Source: Bartonella bilalgolemi
GTDB taxonomy: Bacteria > Pseudomonadota > Alphaproteobacteria > Rhizobiales > Rhizobiaceae
Length of the DNA: 64,000 bases
Direction of reading: 5' to 3'
Assembly: GCF_023500045.1 (NCBI RefSeq)
Contig: NZ_JAMCOF010000005.1
Coordinates: 1 to 64,000, forward strand
The translations under genes and the position numbers were made by a program. The stretch's first letter is position 1; each line of letters starts with the position of its first letter. A model generated the notes under the pieces. The model saw only the letters and a list, made by a program, of their open reading frames with translations, was not told the origin of the DNA and ran no database searches. Shown here one piece after another: positions 27,499-37,411 of the stretch.

Positions 27499-29001
27499 AT
27501 GGCAAAAATTATTGAAACAAGCACAGGTGCATTGGCACTAACCTTTGATGACGTGCTTTTGCAGCCAGGCCATTCTCTCGTTATGCCTAGCCAAGTGGAT
27601 CTTAAAACCCGTATTGCAGCAGATATTGAGTTGAATTTACCACTTCTCTCTGCTGCAATGGATACGGTAACAGAATCTCGTTTAGCAATTGCTATGGCTC
27701 AAGCTGGTGGTCTTGGTGTTATTCATCGGAATATGTCTCCTGTGGAGCAAGCTGAAGAAGTACGTCAAGTAAAGAAATTTGAATCCGGTATGGTTGTTAA
27801 TCCAGTAACAATTGGTCCTGATGCAACACTTGAAGAAGCCAAGAATTTGATGCGTTCTCATAGTATTTCAGGTATTCCAGTTGTTGAAAGTGGTGCTAAA
27901 AGCCGAATTTCTGGTCGACTTGTTGGTATTTTGACTAATAGGGATGTGCGTTTTGCATCAGATCCGAAACAAAAAATCTATGAATTAATGACGCATGAAA
28001 ATTTAATTACGGTGCGTGAAAATGTTCAACTAGATGAAGCAAAATATCTTTTACATCATCATCGTATTGAAAAGTTACTTGTTGTAGATGAACAAGGTCG
28101 CTGTGTTGGTTTGGTGACAGTTAAAGATATTGAAAAGGCAAGATTAAACCCGAATGCTGCAAAAGATTCTCAGGGTCGTTTGCGCGTTGCTGCTGCGAGT
28201 AGTGTGGGGGATGAAGGAATCGAACGTGCTGAACAATTAATTGATGCAGGTGTTGATTTATTAGTAATCGACACGGCTCATGGTCATTCTCAACGTGTAT
28301 TGGATATGGTTGAACGTATTAAAAAAATGGCGCTTTCTACTGTTGTTATTGCTGGTAATGTAGCGACACCTCAAGCAACACAAGCTTTGATTGACAGTGG
28401 TGCTGATGCGGTAAAGGTTGGTATTGGGCCCGGTTCTATTTGCACAACGCGAATTGTTGCAGGTGTTGGCGTTCCTCAACTTGCAGCTATTATGGGAGCT
28501 GCGGAAATTGCTGATAAAGCAGGTATTCCTATTATTGCCGATGGGGGTATCAAAGCTTCCGGTGATTTTGCTAAAGCTTTAGCAGGTGGTGCTTGTGCTG
28601 CTATGATAGGTTCTCTTCTCGCTGGTACAGAAGAAAGCCCAGGAGAGGTTTATCTCTATCAGGGCCGATCCTTTAAAGCTTATCGTGGTATGGGATCAGT
28701 TGGTGCTATGGCGAGGGGATCAGCAGATCGTTATTTTCAGGCTGAAGTTCGAGATACACTCAAATTAGTTCCTGAAGGTGTTGAGGGACAAGTTGCATAT
28801 AAAGGCCCCATCGCATCAGTTTTACATCAACTGGCGGGTGGATTGCGTGCTTCTATGGGATATGTGGGAGCGAAAAATTTAGCTGAGTTTCGTGAAAAAG
28901 CAACTTTTGTACGTATTACCAACGCTGGTCTTTATGAAAGCCATACACATGATGTTGCTATTACGCGTGAAAGTCCAAATTATCGCGGTCCTATTTGTTA
29001 G
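27499..29001 (+). CDS. guaB: Inosine-5'-monophosphate dehydrogenase
   Basis: Oxidises IMP to XMP, the committed step to GMP. The 500-residue protein has the TIM-barrel start [13 protein letters not shown], two CBS domains (about residues 95-215, IPVVESG and [13 protein letters not shown]), the active-site loop with the catalytic Cys near residue 315 in [17 protein letters not shown], and the mobile flap [10 protein letters not shown]. The ATG at 27499 follows GAGGAATT; an in-frame TTG two codons earlier is less likely. guaA, which takes XMP to GMP, lies 3 kb downstream on the same strand. Confidence 0.97.
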   Translation: MAKIIETSTGALALTFDDVLLQPGHSLVMPSQVDLKTRIAADIELNLPLLSAAMDTVTESRLAIAMAQAGGLGVIHRNMSPVEQAEEVRQVKKFESGMVVNPVTIGPDATLEEAKNLMRSHSISGIPVVESGAKSRISGRLVGILTNRDVRFASDPKQKIYELMTHENLITVRENVQLDEAKYLLHHHRIEKLLVVDEQGRCVGLVTVKDIEKARLNPNAAKDSQGRLRVAAASSVGDEGIERAEQLIDAGVDLLVIDTAHGHSQRVLDMVERIKKMALSTVVIAGNVATPQATQALIDSGADAVKVGIGPGSICTTRIVAGVGVPQLAAIMGAAEIADKAGIPIIADGGIKASGDFAKALAGGACAAMIGSLLAGTEESPGEVYLYQGRSFKAYRGMGSVGAMARGSADRYFQAEVRDTLKLVPEGVEGQVAYKGPIASVLHQLAGGLRASMGYVGAKNLAEFREKATFVRITNAGLYESHTHDVAITRESPNYRGPIC

Positions 29002-29102
29002 GTAAAGGTTATCACTATGAGGAATCTTTTAGAGGGAAATAATTAAGTATTGATCACTTTCTAAATAGTTTTCCTATTTAATTATTTTAGACTTAATCAA
29101 AG

Positions 29103-29135
29103 GAAAGAATTGGAGTATTAACATCCAATTCTTTC
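29103..29135. terminator. Perfect hairpin between guaB and the small basic-protein gene
   Basis: GAAAGAATTGG (29103-29113) pairs without mismatch with CCAATTCTTTC (29125-29135) around an 11-base loop. It lies 100 bases after the guaB stop and 40 bases beyond the stop of the small minus-strand gene. A terminator for either gene is likely, although no T run follows. Confidence 0.55.
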
Positions 29136-29174
29136 TGGAAGTTGTAGTTATGTAGAAGTTATATAAATAAAAAA

Positions 29175-29324
29175 TTAACTTTTTACATTCTTCCGTCCTG
29201 TTTTTGATGCATATTGGCGATTGTTAGCCATACCACTTTGGACGGATTTCTTGCCACTGTTTGAGGGCATTTTATTTTGGCTGCTTTTGGATGCAGTTAT
29301 TTTTCCATGACTAGAAGTCTTCAT
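29175..29324 (-). CDS. Small, highly basic 49-residue protein of unknown function
   Basis: A short open frame on the minus strand with a strong ribosome-binding site, AAGGAG at 29331-29336, seven bases before the ATG. The product starts MKTSSHGKITASKSSQNKM and ends YASKTGRKNVKS. It has 9 Lys, 2 Arg and 11 Ser, and no Asp, Glu, Leu, Phe, Trp or Cys at all. It should therefore be disordered and strongly positively charged, which suits a nucleic-acid or ribosome partner, but nothing here proves that. I do not recognise the family. The good ribosome-binding site and the hairpin beyond its stop argue for a real gene. Confidence 0.65.
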   Translation of the reverse strand: MKTSSHGKITASKSSQNKMPSNSGKKSVQSGMANNRQYASKTGRKNVKS

Positions 29325-29582
29325 TATTTTCTCCTTTTTAATTATCTGGCATATACCACTGATATACCAGTGTAAGACAAACGGTCATGCTAAAGAGTAG
29401 TTCCAATAATTTTCCAAAAAGTTCTCTTATGCTTTTTAAAGAGAAAAGGTAAATCTATATAGTGTTTTCAGATGTATTTTCATTTTTCACAGAAAAATAA
29501 AATTCTGCAGGGTATTATTTTTAAATATTTATAGTTACTTATTGGGGCAGTAAATGTTTTCTTCTACTGATTTGATAATAAT

Positions 29583-30449
29583 TTATAATTTTCTCATAAT
29601 CATAACCGGAATAGGTGTGTTGTGGATAATAGCCTGACTTTTAGAACCAAATAAAAAATTATGTACCTTGGAATGATGGAAAGCGCCCATAAGGAGCATG
29701 TTAAGATTAAGTGGTTCTATATTATGAAGAACCATTTGCTCAAAATTAATTTCTGTTCTGAGTGGTTCTGCGTTAAATCCTGCAGATTGTAACCGTGCTA
29801 AGGTTTCATCAAAGCTGGTTTGTATGGTTTGTGTTTGCTGCTCTGCCATCCCTAATATAAAGGTTACATTTTTAAAAAATTCTTGTGTACAAATGAAATC
29901 AATAGCTTTCATAATTAATGGGCCACCATCAAAGGCTATTAAAATTCGTTGAATAGGCTGGAAGTGACGGGAGGCAACGAGAATTGGAAGCTCAGAAGAG
30001 CGTACGACATTTTCAAAGTTAAGTCCTAAACGCTTTTTATCAAGTGCTGTTTGTTCACCACGTTTCCCCATCACAATCATTGATGATTTATTGCTATAAG
30101 TGTTTAATGCATCTAGAAGAGTTCCATGACGTAAGCGTGTTTCAACTTCAATTTCACTATGAGAGTTGAGGTAATTTTGGGCTTCGTCTAAAGCGGTTTG
30201 TCCGATTTTTTGAGCAAAAAGTGCTTTAGCAAGAGTAGGATCTTGTCGTGCTAAGGGCGATGGATTCAGGATATTACTGTTAATATCCATTTGTTGTGTA
30301 TTTGGTAAATGAATTTCTTCTTCTGATTTATCCAATACATGCAACAATCGAATTGTTGTTTGCATAGATTTAGCAGCCCATAATGCTAAATCACATACAG
30401 AATTTGCATATATTGAGGAATCAATAAGAGCGAGTATTGGTTTTGTCAT
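29583..30449 (-). CDS. Universal stress protein, tandem UspA domains
   Basis: A 288-residue cytoplasmic protein with two Usp domains, about 1-148 and 158-288. The first starts MTKPILALIDSSIYANSVCD and has MIVMGKRGE at the position of the ATP-binding glycine loop. The second starts RILIAFDGGPLIMKAIDF and ends LLMGAFHHSKVHNFLFGSK then IPVMIM. The two-domain form is common in proteobacteria and is induced by stress in known cases. The exact function is unknown. It is divergent from rsmB and lies alone. Confidence 0.9.
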   Translation of the reverse strand: MTKPILALIDSSIYANSVCDLALWAAKSMQTTIRLLHVLDKSEEEIHLPNTQQMDINSNILNPSPLARQDPTLAKALFAQKIGQTALDEAQNYLNSHSEIEVETRLRHGTLLDALNTYSNKSSMIVMGKRGEQTALDKKRLGLNFENVVRSSELPILVASRHFQPIQRILIAFDGGPLIMKAIDFICTQEFFKNVTFILGMAEQQTQTIQTSFDETLARLQSAGFNAEPLRTEINFEQMVLHNIEPLNLNMLLMGAFHHSKVHNFLFGSKSQAIIHNTPIPVMIMRKL

Positions 30450-30692
30450 TGCTAGTTTCTCAATGCTTTCATGTTATAGAATATTTTATTAGCTTCGTTA
30501 AGGTTTATAAATTATAAGATGATTGCCCCTCTTTCGCTTTAGAATAAAATATTCTAGATCATAGTACTAGAACTATTCGGTTTTCAATATCCATTTTTGA
30601 TTGTTTTAAAGTTAATGCTAAAAAATGGGTACGATAATTTTTATTTTTCAGTTAAATCATTTAGATTTTTAGAGATTGAATAGGAGAAGTAA

Positions 30693-31979
30693 ATGCGATT
30701 GGGTGGGCGGTTGCAGGCTGCAATAGATATTCTACAAGAAATAGAAACGCGTTATCGCCCTACCAGTGAAGCTTTAAAAGATTGGGGGCTTTCTCACCGT
30801 TTTGCTGGGGTAGGTGATCGTGCAGCAATTGGAACAATTGTGTATGATGTTTTAAGGCGGCGTTATTCATTGCAATGGCGTATGGATAGTAACAATATTC
30901 GAGATATAGTTTTTGGTGCTTTGTTCGATTCTGGTATGATGACGATTGAGCAAGTTGATAAAGTTTTAGAGGGAGATCGATTCGCACCGCAGTTATTAGC
31001 ACCTCAGCAGAGAAAAGCATGGCAACAACGTCAGTTAGTAAATGCACCAGACTATATTCGCGCTAATATTCCTCAATGGTGTCAAGCTCATTTGTATCCT
31101 TTATTTACAGATAATTGGGTTAAGGAAGCAGCTGCTTTAGCGACACGTCCTCCTTTAGATTTACGTGTGAACAGTTTAAAGGCAACGCCTAAAAAGGTGC
31201 TTAAAGCCTTAGAAAAAATAAAGGTTAAGTCTTTTTCATGGTTCCAACAAGCGTTAAGGATTGAACCGATTGAAAAATTTGAGCGCCATCCTAATGTTCA
31301 GGCTGAACCTGCTTTTCAAAAAGGATATTTTGAGATACAGGATTTGGGGTCTCAACTTGTTTCTTATCTTATAGAAGCAAAAGCAGGTATGCAGTTATTA
31401 GATTATTGTGCGGGAGCTGGGGGAAAAACATTAGCTTTAGCTGCCAGTATGGAGAATCGAGGCCAAATTTATGCTTATGATTCAAAGAAGATTCGTTTAG
31501 CTCCTATTTTTAATCGACTTCAGCGTGCTGGTATTCATAATGTACAACCACGAGTGAGTAAAGAAGAATTAAAATCATTAATAGGTCAAATAGATATCGT
31601 TTTATTGGATACTCCATGTAGTGGGACAGGAACATGGCGCCGTCGTCCAGATACGAAATGGCGTTTGACCTTACAAAAGGTGAGACAACGTCAGGAAGAA
31701 CAGTTCGCTATTTTGAATGAAGCCTTAATTTATATAAAGCCAGGAGGGCGTTTAGTTTATATCACCTGTTCTCTCTTTAATGATGAAAATGAAGAACAAA
31801 TTTCCCGGTTTCTTCAGAAGCATTCTAATTTTTTTCCAATCAATATGCAGAAACTTTGGCATCGACATTTTAGTTCTCTAATTATGCAGCCAGCATTTTC
31901 AAATTATGGACTGACTTTATCACCAGCAGCAACTAAAACAGATGGTTTCTTTTTATCTATTTTACAAAAGGAATTCTAA
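30693..31979 (+). CDS. rsmB: 16S rRNA (cytosine-967 C5) methyltransferase RsmB-like
   Basis: A 428-residue SAM-dependent RNA m5C methyltransferase. An NusB-like N-terminal region (about 1-140) precedes the catalytic domain with SAM motif LLDYCAGAGGKTLALAASM near residue 232, the motif IV loop DTPCSGTGTWRRRPDTKW with its Cys near 308, and motif VI LVYITCSLFNDENEEQ with the catalytic Cys. The ribosome-binding site is AGGAG, eight bases before the ATG. RsmB and the related RsmF-type enzymes are difficult to separate without a search; the NusB-like part favours RsmB. Confidence 0.88.
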   Translation: MRLGGRLQAAIDILQEIETRYRPTSEALKDWGLSHRFAGVGDRAAIGTIVYDVLRRRYSLQWRMDSNNIRDIVFGALFDSGMMTIEQVDKVLEGDRFAPQLLAPQQRKAWQQRQLVNAPDYIRANIPQWCQAHLYPLFTDNWVKEAAALATRPPLDLRVNSLKATPKKVLKALEKIKVKSFSWFQQALRIEPIEKFERHPNVQAEPAFQKGYFEIQDLGSQLVSYLIEAKAGMQLLDYCAGAGGKTLALAASMENRGQIYAYDSKKIRLAPIFNRLQRAGIHNVQPRVSKEELKSLIGQIDIVLLDTPCSGTGTWRRRPDTKWRLTLQKVRQRQEEQFAILNEALIYIKPGGRLVYITCSLFNDENEEQISRFLQKHSNFFPINMQKLWHRHFSSLIMQPAFSNYGLTLSPAATKTDGFFLSILQKEF

Positions 31980-32026
31980 TGCGTATTTTGATTTTTTTAT
32001 TTTAGATAATTATTGATTGGTTTTCT

Positions 32027-33583
32027 ATGAGCACATTGCGTTCAGATACTATCCTTATCATTGATTTTGGTTCACAAGTTACGCAACTCATTGCACGACG
32101 GGTGCGAGAAGTAGGCGTTTATTCCGAAATTGTTCCTTTCCAGTCTGCTTTAGAAGGATTTAAGCGAATCAATCCTCAGGCTGTTATTTTATCAGGCAGT
32201 CCTTATTCGGCTGTCGATGACGGTTCACCACGTGTTCCAATGGAGATTTTTAACGCTGGTATTCCGGTTCTTGGTATTTGTTATGGCGAACAAATTATGT
32301 GTGTTCAGCTTGGTGGAAAAGTTGAAGCAGGACATGAACGTGAATTTGGACGCGCTTTGTTAGATATAAAAGAAGAAAGTGCTCTTTTTGATGGTGTTTG
32401 GGAGAAAGGGTCATCTCATCAAGTTTGGATGAGTCATGGTGATCGTGTGGTTGCTTTGCCAGAAGGCTTTCATGTTATTGGAACATCACACGGAGCTCCT
32501 TATGCTGCTATTGCTGACGAAAAACGTCGTTTTTATGCATTGCAATTTCATCCTGAAGTTGTTCATACAACAGATGGAGCAAAACTCTTAAAAAATTTTG
32601 TTTATAAAATTTCTGGTCTTAAAAATAATTGGTCAATGACTGCTTATCGTAAACAAGCAGTTGCTGCAATACGTAAAAAGGTTGGAAAAAGTCATGTAAT
32701 TTGTGGTCTTTCAGGTGGTGTTGATTCATCTGTTGTAGCTATATTACTTCATGAGGCTATAGGCGATCAGCTAACATGTGTTTTTGTCGATCATGGGTTG
32801 ATGCGTAAAAATGAGGTAGAAGAAGTTCTTACACTTTTTCGAGAGTATTATAATATAAATCTGGTTCATGTTAATGCTGCTGATATGTTTATCAATGCAC
32901 TTGAAGATGAAACAGATCCAGAAAAAAAGCGGAAGATAATTGGTCGCCTTTTTATTGAAGTTTTTGAAGAAGAAACAAAAAAAATAGGAGGTGCGGAGTT
33001 CTTAGCACAAGGAACACTTTATCCAGATGTTATTGAAAGTGTTTCAGCGATTGGTGAACCTGTAACGATTAAAAGTCACCATAATGTAGGCGGGCTACCA
33101 AAACGGATGAAAATGCAACTTATAGAACCATTGCGTGAACTTTTTAAGGATGATGTTCGTTCTTTAGGGCGAGAATTAGGTTTACCTGAACAATTTATTG
33201 AGCGTCATCCTTTTCCAGGACCTGGTTTGGCAGTTCGATGTCCAGGTGCAATTACACGAGAAAAATTGGAAATTTTACGTGAGGCAGATGCTATTTATCT
33301 TGATGAAATCAGAAAAGCTGGCCTTTATGGTAAAATTTGGCAAGCTTTTGCTGTTCTTCTTCCTGTTCAAACCGTTGGTGTAATGGGTGATGCACGCACT
33401 TATGAGTTTGTCTGCGCTCTTCGTGCTGTAACATCTGTAGACGGTATGACCGCTGACTTTTATCCGTATGATATGGAATTTTTGAGTAAAGTAGCAACAC
33501 GTATTATTAATGAAGTTCGGGGTATTAATCGTGTTGTCTATGATATAACTTCTAAACCTCCTGGTACTATTGAGTGGGAATGA
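32027..33583 (+). CDS. guaA: GMP synthase (glutamine-hydrolysing)
   Basis: Converts XMP to GMP using glutamine nitrogen. The 518-residue protein has an N-terminal class I amidotransferase domain (catalytic Cys about residue 85 in VLGICYGEQ, partner His in LQFHPEV). It is followed by the ATP pyrophosphatase domain with [10 protein letters not shown] near residue 228 and the GMP synthase C-terminal dimer domain ending [17 protein letters not shown]. All catalytic motifs are intact. It follows rsmB by 47 bases and is on the same strand as guaB 3 kb earlier. Confidence 0.98.
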   Translation: MSTLRSDTILIIDFGSQVTQLIARRVREVGVYSEIVPFQSALEGFKRINPQAVILSGSPYSAVDDGSPRVPMEIFNAGIPVLGICYGEQIMCVQLGGKVEAGHEREFGRALLDIKEESALFDGVWEKGSSHQVWMSHGDRVVALPEGFHVIGTSHGAPYAAIADEKRRFYALQFHPEVVHTTDGAKLLKNFVYKISGLKNNWSMTAYRKQAVAAIRKKVGKSHVICGLSGGVDSSVVAILLHEAIGDQLTCVFVDHGLMRKNEVEEVLTLFREYYNINLVHVNAADMFINALEDETDPEKKRKIIGRLFIEVFEEETKKIGGAEFLAQGTLYPDVIESVSAIGEPVTIKSHHNVGGLPKRMKMQLIEPLRELFKDDVRSLGRELGLPEQFIERHPFPGPGLAVRCPGAITREKLEILREADAIYLDEIRKAGLYGKIWQAFAVLLPVQTVGVMGDARTYEFVCALRAVTSVDGMTADFYPYDMEFLSKVATRIINEVRGINRVVYDITSKPPGTIEWE

Positions 33584-33745
33584 CTGAAATCAAGAATAGT
33601 AAAGAATAGCATTTTTAGGATTGAATATTTCAGAAAATTAGAAAGTAAAAAAAGAAAATTATTAGAAGCTTTGTATTAATGATTTTTAATTGTCATTAAT
33701 GCCGTTTTAGCGAATAGCGTTTGAAATTAAGAGAAGTTTGAAAAT

Positions 33746-34468
33746 ATGCTGAAACAAAAAATTATTGCTCATCGTGGTGGAGCTAGTCTTTATTCTGAAA
33801 ATACACTTTCAGCATTTCGTCATGCGATTGCATTGGGAGTGGACGAAATTGAATGTGATATTCATCTTCTTAAAAGCGGTGAAGTTGTTATATTTCATGA
33901 TTTTTCTCTTGAACAATTGGTTGGGAAAAAAGGATATATTTATGAGATTGATAATGAAACACGTCAGCAACTCCGTGTGAAAGGGAGTACTGAAGCACCT
34001 CCTTTATTAGAAGAATTGCTTGATCTTTTGGTGCCAACCAATGTAGCACTTCATCTTGAAATCAAAACATGTGGTGAAATTGAGCGTGAAACTCTTTTAT
34101 CTCAAAGAGCGCTTGAATTAATCAAAGGTAGAAACTTAGAAAAACGAGTTTCAGCAATTAGTTTTGATGCTACGAGTCTTCGTCCTTTTATTGAGGCAGG
34201 AATATCATCTGGGCCATGTATTGATAGTTTTAAAGGCGATATGTCTTGCTGTTTTTCTGAATGGAAAAAATTAGGGTATTCTGATCTAAGTTTGGATAGT
34301 TCTATTGTATCACGAGACTTTATTGAATCTGCTCTTGATTTTGGCTTCACTGTAGGTGTATGGACAGTTAATGGGGTGTCCCGTTTGTCTCATTGGTTTG
34401 ATATGCCGGTGGATTATATTACAACAGACCAACCTGATCTTGCTTTACGATTACGTTCACAAAAATAA
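33746..34468 (+). CDS. ugpQ: Glycerophosphodiester phosphodiesterase, cytoplasmic (UgpQ-like)
   Basis: Splits glycerophosphodiesters such as glycerophosphocholine into glycerol-3-phosphate and an alcohol. The 240-residue protein shows the GDPD core: the catalytic HRGG at residues 9-12 with ENTLSAFRHA following, the metal ligands in VDEIECDIHLLKSGEVVIFHD, and LHLEIKTCG and WTVNGVSRL in the barrel. There is no signal peptide, so it acts on substrate that has been imported, as UgpQ does. It faces the ugpBAEC importer, converging on ugpC. Confidence 0.9.
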   Translation: MLKQKIIAHRGGASLYSENTLSAFRHAIALGVDEIECDIHLLKSGEVVIFHDFSLEQLVGKKGYIYEIDNETRQQLRVKGSTEAPPLLEELLDLLVPTNVALHLEIKTCGEIERETLLSQRALELIKGRNLEKRVSAISFDATSLRPFIEAGISSGPCIDSFKGDMSCCFSEWKKLGYSDLSLDSSIVSRDFIESALDFGFTVGVWTVNGVSRLSHWFDMPVDYITTDQPDLALRLRSQK

Positions 34469-34526
34469 AAAAAAAGAGCTTTTCTTACTGATTAAGTAAT
34501 CTGGAAGGAAAATTTTTCTAGGTTGA

Positions 34527-35564
34527 TTATGTGCGTTTTCCTGTGTGTTTATTAAAAGTGTGAAAATTCTGATTAGGAACAGTGAAGCTTAATTTTTGTC
34601 CATAATCATTTGTGAGACGTTCTTTGATTTCAACAGTGAAAATAATGTTGTTCCAGCGTGTTAAAACGTGACATCCTGTGCCTACAGGTTTTATGAGTTC
34701 GATATGTGCATGAAAAACGGGTCCTTTTTCTGGATATTCGCCTAACAAAGTTGCTTCTGGCCTAAATGCTAAAATATCGGTTTCTTTGTTAAAAGAAAAT
34801 GAGAAGCCTAAATATTGCTCTAAGATCTGACGATCAAGAAAATTAATAGGTGGGGAACCAATGAAGCCAGCAACAAAGGTTGTGGCTGGATAATCATAGA
34901 TTTCCATTGGCGTTCCAATTTGTTCAATACATCCTTTATTCATGACAACTATTCGGTCAGCTAATGTCATAGCTTCTAATTGATCATGTGTGACATAAAG
35001 ACTGGTTGTTCCTAATGAACGCTGGAGTGTTTTAATTTCAATGCACATTTGAGCGCGTAATTTCGCATCAAGATTTGAAAGTGGTTCATCAAAGAGAAAA
35101 ACACGTGGTTGGCGAACAATGACACGCCCCATTGCAACACGTTGACGTTGTCCTCCTGATAATTGCCGTGGTTTACGATCAAGGAATGGTTCTATTTCCA
35201 AAAGCTTTGCAGCATGGGCAATACGTTTATTCATTTCCTCTTTAGGCGTTTTTCGATTTTTGAGCCCATATTCCAAGTTTCCACGTACAGTCATATGTGG
35301 ATAAAGTGCATAATTTTGAAAAACCATAGCAATGTCACGATTTGCTGGCTCGCGATTATTAATAAGCTCATTGTCAATATAAAGCTCACCAGAGGTAACT
35401 TGTTCAAGTCCAGCAATAATACGTAATAAGGTTGATTTCCCACATCCGGATGGACCAACAAGAACGAGAAGTTCTTTATCAAAAACAGTTAAATTCAAGT
35501 TATTAATAACTAGACTATCATTGTCATACTGTTTTATTATATTTAATAGTTGGATTGTAGCCAA
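34527..35564 (-). CDS. ugpC: sn-Glycerol-3-phosphate ABC transporter, ATP-binding protein
   Basis: A 345-residue ATPase that powers import of glycerol-3-phosphate and glycerophosphodiesters. Walker A is GPSGCGKST (residues 37-45), the Q loop is [12 protein letters not shown], the ABC signature is [13 protein letters not shown] near 135, and Walker B is [12 protein letters not shown]. The C-terminal TOBE-type regulatory region is shared with MalK-type ATPases, so similarity alone also permits other sugars; the UgpB partner and ugpQ fix the assignment. Its start lies two bases after the ugpE stop. Confidence 0.93.
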   Translation of the reverse strand: MATIQLLNIIKQYDNDSLVINNLNLTVFDKELLVLVGPSGCGKSTLLRIIAGLEQVTSGELYIDNELINNREPANRDIAMVFQNYALYPHMTVRGNLEYGLKNRKTPKEEMNKRIAHAAKLLEIEPFLDRKPRQLSGGQRQRVAMGRVIVRQPRVFLFDEPLSNLDAKLRAQMCIEIKTLQRSLGTTSLYVTHDQLEAMTLADRIVVMNKGCIEQIGTPMEIYDYPATTFVAGFIGSPPINFLDRQILEQYLGFSFSFNKETDILAFRPEATLLGEYPEKGPVFHAHIELIKPVGTGCHVLTRWNNIIFTVEIKERLTNDYGQKLSFTVPNQNFHTFNKHTGKRT

Positions 35565-35566
35565 AA

Positions 35567-36451
35567 TTATTTCTCCGTTTCAATGAGACCTTTGATAAAA
35601 AGCCGTTGCATGAAGATAACGACTAAAACGGGTGGAGCCATAGCAACAACCGATACTGCCATAAGGATATTCCATTGAGGATCATGTTGCAGTGATTCAA
35701 CAACGAGTTGTTTCAATATAACAAGGATAGTTTGATGGTCTTGATCTGTTGTAACAATAAGAGGCCAGAGATATTGTATCCATCCGTAAATGAACATAAT
35801 AATAAATAAAGCCGCAATATTACTTTTGCTAAGGGGAAGAAGAATATCCTTAAAAAATTTCAATGGTCCTGCCCCATCAACACGTGCAGCTTCTAAGAGT
35901 TCATCAGGGACAGTGAGAAAAAATTGACGAAATAAAAATGTAGCGGTTGCTGATGCAATTAATGGAATAATCATTCCACTATAAGTGTTTATCATTCCTA
36001 ATTGTGCAACTATTGTATATGTTGGAATAATACGGACTTCAATAGGAAGCATTAATGTAATAAAGATAAGAGCAAAGGCAATTTTACGAAAGGGAAAACG
36101 CATATAGACGATCGCATAAGCAGAGAAGAGTGAAATAATAATTTTTCCAATACTAATACCAATAGCCATAATAAATGAGTTTATTAAAAGTGGCCAGAGA
36201 CGTGGAAGACCAAGTTGTACAAGGCCATCACCAAAGATTGTTTTATAATTTTCTAAACCGTATTGTCCTGGTAAGAGAGGAAGCGTTCCTGCATTAAATG
36301 TTGCTGAATTATGTGTTGATGCAATAATGGCAATATAGACTGGAAAACAGATGATAAGAATACCAATAATGAGAATGACATGAGTTAAAAATTTCAAAAA
36401 AGGACGGTTTTCAACCATAACTTGTCTCCTAATATTGGACGCGACGTTCAA
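35567..36451 (-). CDS. ugpE: sn-Glycerol-3-phosphate ABC transporter, permease UgpE
   Basis: An inner-membrane permease of 294 residues with six predicted membrane segments (for example [20 protein letters not shown], and [20 protein letters not shown]). The EAA loop that contacts the ATPase is [20 protein letters not shown] near residue 190. The first 20 residues are cytoplasmic. Its start overlaps the end of ugpA by 23 bases, and ugpC starts two bases after its stop, so translation is coupled across the operon. Confidence 0.93.
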   Translation of the reverse strand: MNVASNIRRQVMVENRPFLKFLTHVILIIGILIICFPVYIAIIASTHNSATFNAGTLPLLPGQYGLENYKTIFGDGLVQLGLPRLWPLLINSFIMAIGISIGKIIISLFSAYAIVYMRFPFRKIAFALIFITLMLPIEVRIIPTYTIVAQLGMINTYSGMIIPLIASATATFLFRQFFLTVPDELLEAARVDGAGPLKFFKDILLPLSKSNIAALFIIMFIYGWIQYLWPLIVTTDQDHQTILVILKQLVVESLQHDPQWNILMAVSVVAMAPPVLVVIFMQRLFIKGLIETEK

Positions 36452-37313
36452 TCCAGCGGAATTGGATTAATGTTAAAATAATAACCATCAGCATTAATAT
36501 GGTTGATTGCGCAGCTGATGCACCAATCATTTGATTTTTAAAGCCATCTTCATACACTTTATAGACGATCGTGCTCGTTGCTCGTGCAGGTCCTCCAGAA
36601 GTCATGTTATCAATGATACCAAATGTATCAAACATGACATAATTGACATTGATAATCAGTAGAAAAAAAGTTGTTGGTGAAATTTGTGGAAAGATTATCG
36701 TCCAAAATCGTTTAAAAGGACCGGCACCATCAATGGCAGCTGCTTCTATTTGCGAGTGAGGGACCGATTGAAGACCAGCAAGAAAAAAGAGAAAATTATA
36801 GGAAATTTGTTGCCAACTAGCAGCAATTACAATTAAAATTATAGCTTGAACATTGTTAATACGATGGTTCCATATAATACCTATTTTTTTGAGGAAAAAA
36901 GGAAAAGTTCCGATAGTTGGATGAAAAATAAATAACCATAATATACCTGCTAATACAGGAGCAACAGCATATGGCCAAAGTAAAAGCGTAGTATAAGCTT
37001 TTTTTGCATAGATAACACGGTCAACAGAAACAGCTAGAAGAAGTGATATTGTCATTGAAACAAGTGTGACAGAAATAGAAAATATGATCGTTGTAAGCAG
37101 TGATTGTATATAAGTGGTGTCAGAAAAGACAGTTATGTAGTTTTCAAGACCAATAAAGGTTGTTGAAAATCCAAAAGGGTCTTCACGCTCAAAGGATGAT
37201 TTTATTGCTTGAGCGCCGGGCCAAAGAAAAAATAAAAAAGTTACCGCAAGTTGAGGAAAAAGTAGCCAATAAGGAAGTAGGCTATTTTTGAAATATGCGT
37301 GTTTTTCTTGCAT
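36429..37313 (-). CDS. ugpA: sn-Glycerol-3-phosphate ABC transporter, permease UgpA
   Basis: The second membrane permease of the importer, 294 residues, with six hydrophobic segments. The first is LLPYWLLFPQLAVTFLFFLW, and the periplasmic loop before the second contains the usual SSFEREDPFG. The EAA loop is SQIEAAAIDGAGPFKRFWTI near residue 190. The end overlaps ugpE by 23 bases. Its start is 98 bases downstream of the ugpB stop, with no terminator seen between them. Confidence 0.93.
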   Translation of the reverse strand: MQEKHAYFKNSLLPYWLLFPQLAVTFLFFLWPGAQAIKSSFEREDPFGFSTTFIGLENYITVFSDTTYIQSLLTTIIFSISVTLVSMTISLLLAVSVDRVIYAKKAYTTLLLWPYAVAPVLAGILWLFIFHPTIGTFPFFLKKIGIIWNHRINNVQAIILIVIAASWQQISYNFLFFLAGLQSVPHSQIEAAAIDGAGPFKRFWTIIFPQISPTTFFLLIINVNYVMFDTFGIIDNMTSGGPARATSTIVYKVYEDGFKNQMIGASAAQSTILMLMVIILTLIQFRWIERRVQY

Positions 37314-37411
37314 GTGCAGGGCTCTTTAATAAGAGTCATCGGGAAAAGAGAATTGAAATATATCGATTTTCAAGATCTAATTTTTCAACTTTGAATAATG
37401 ATCATGAAATG

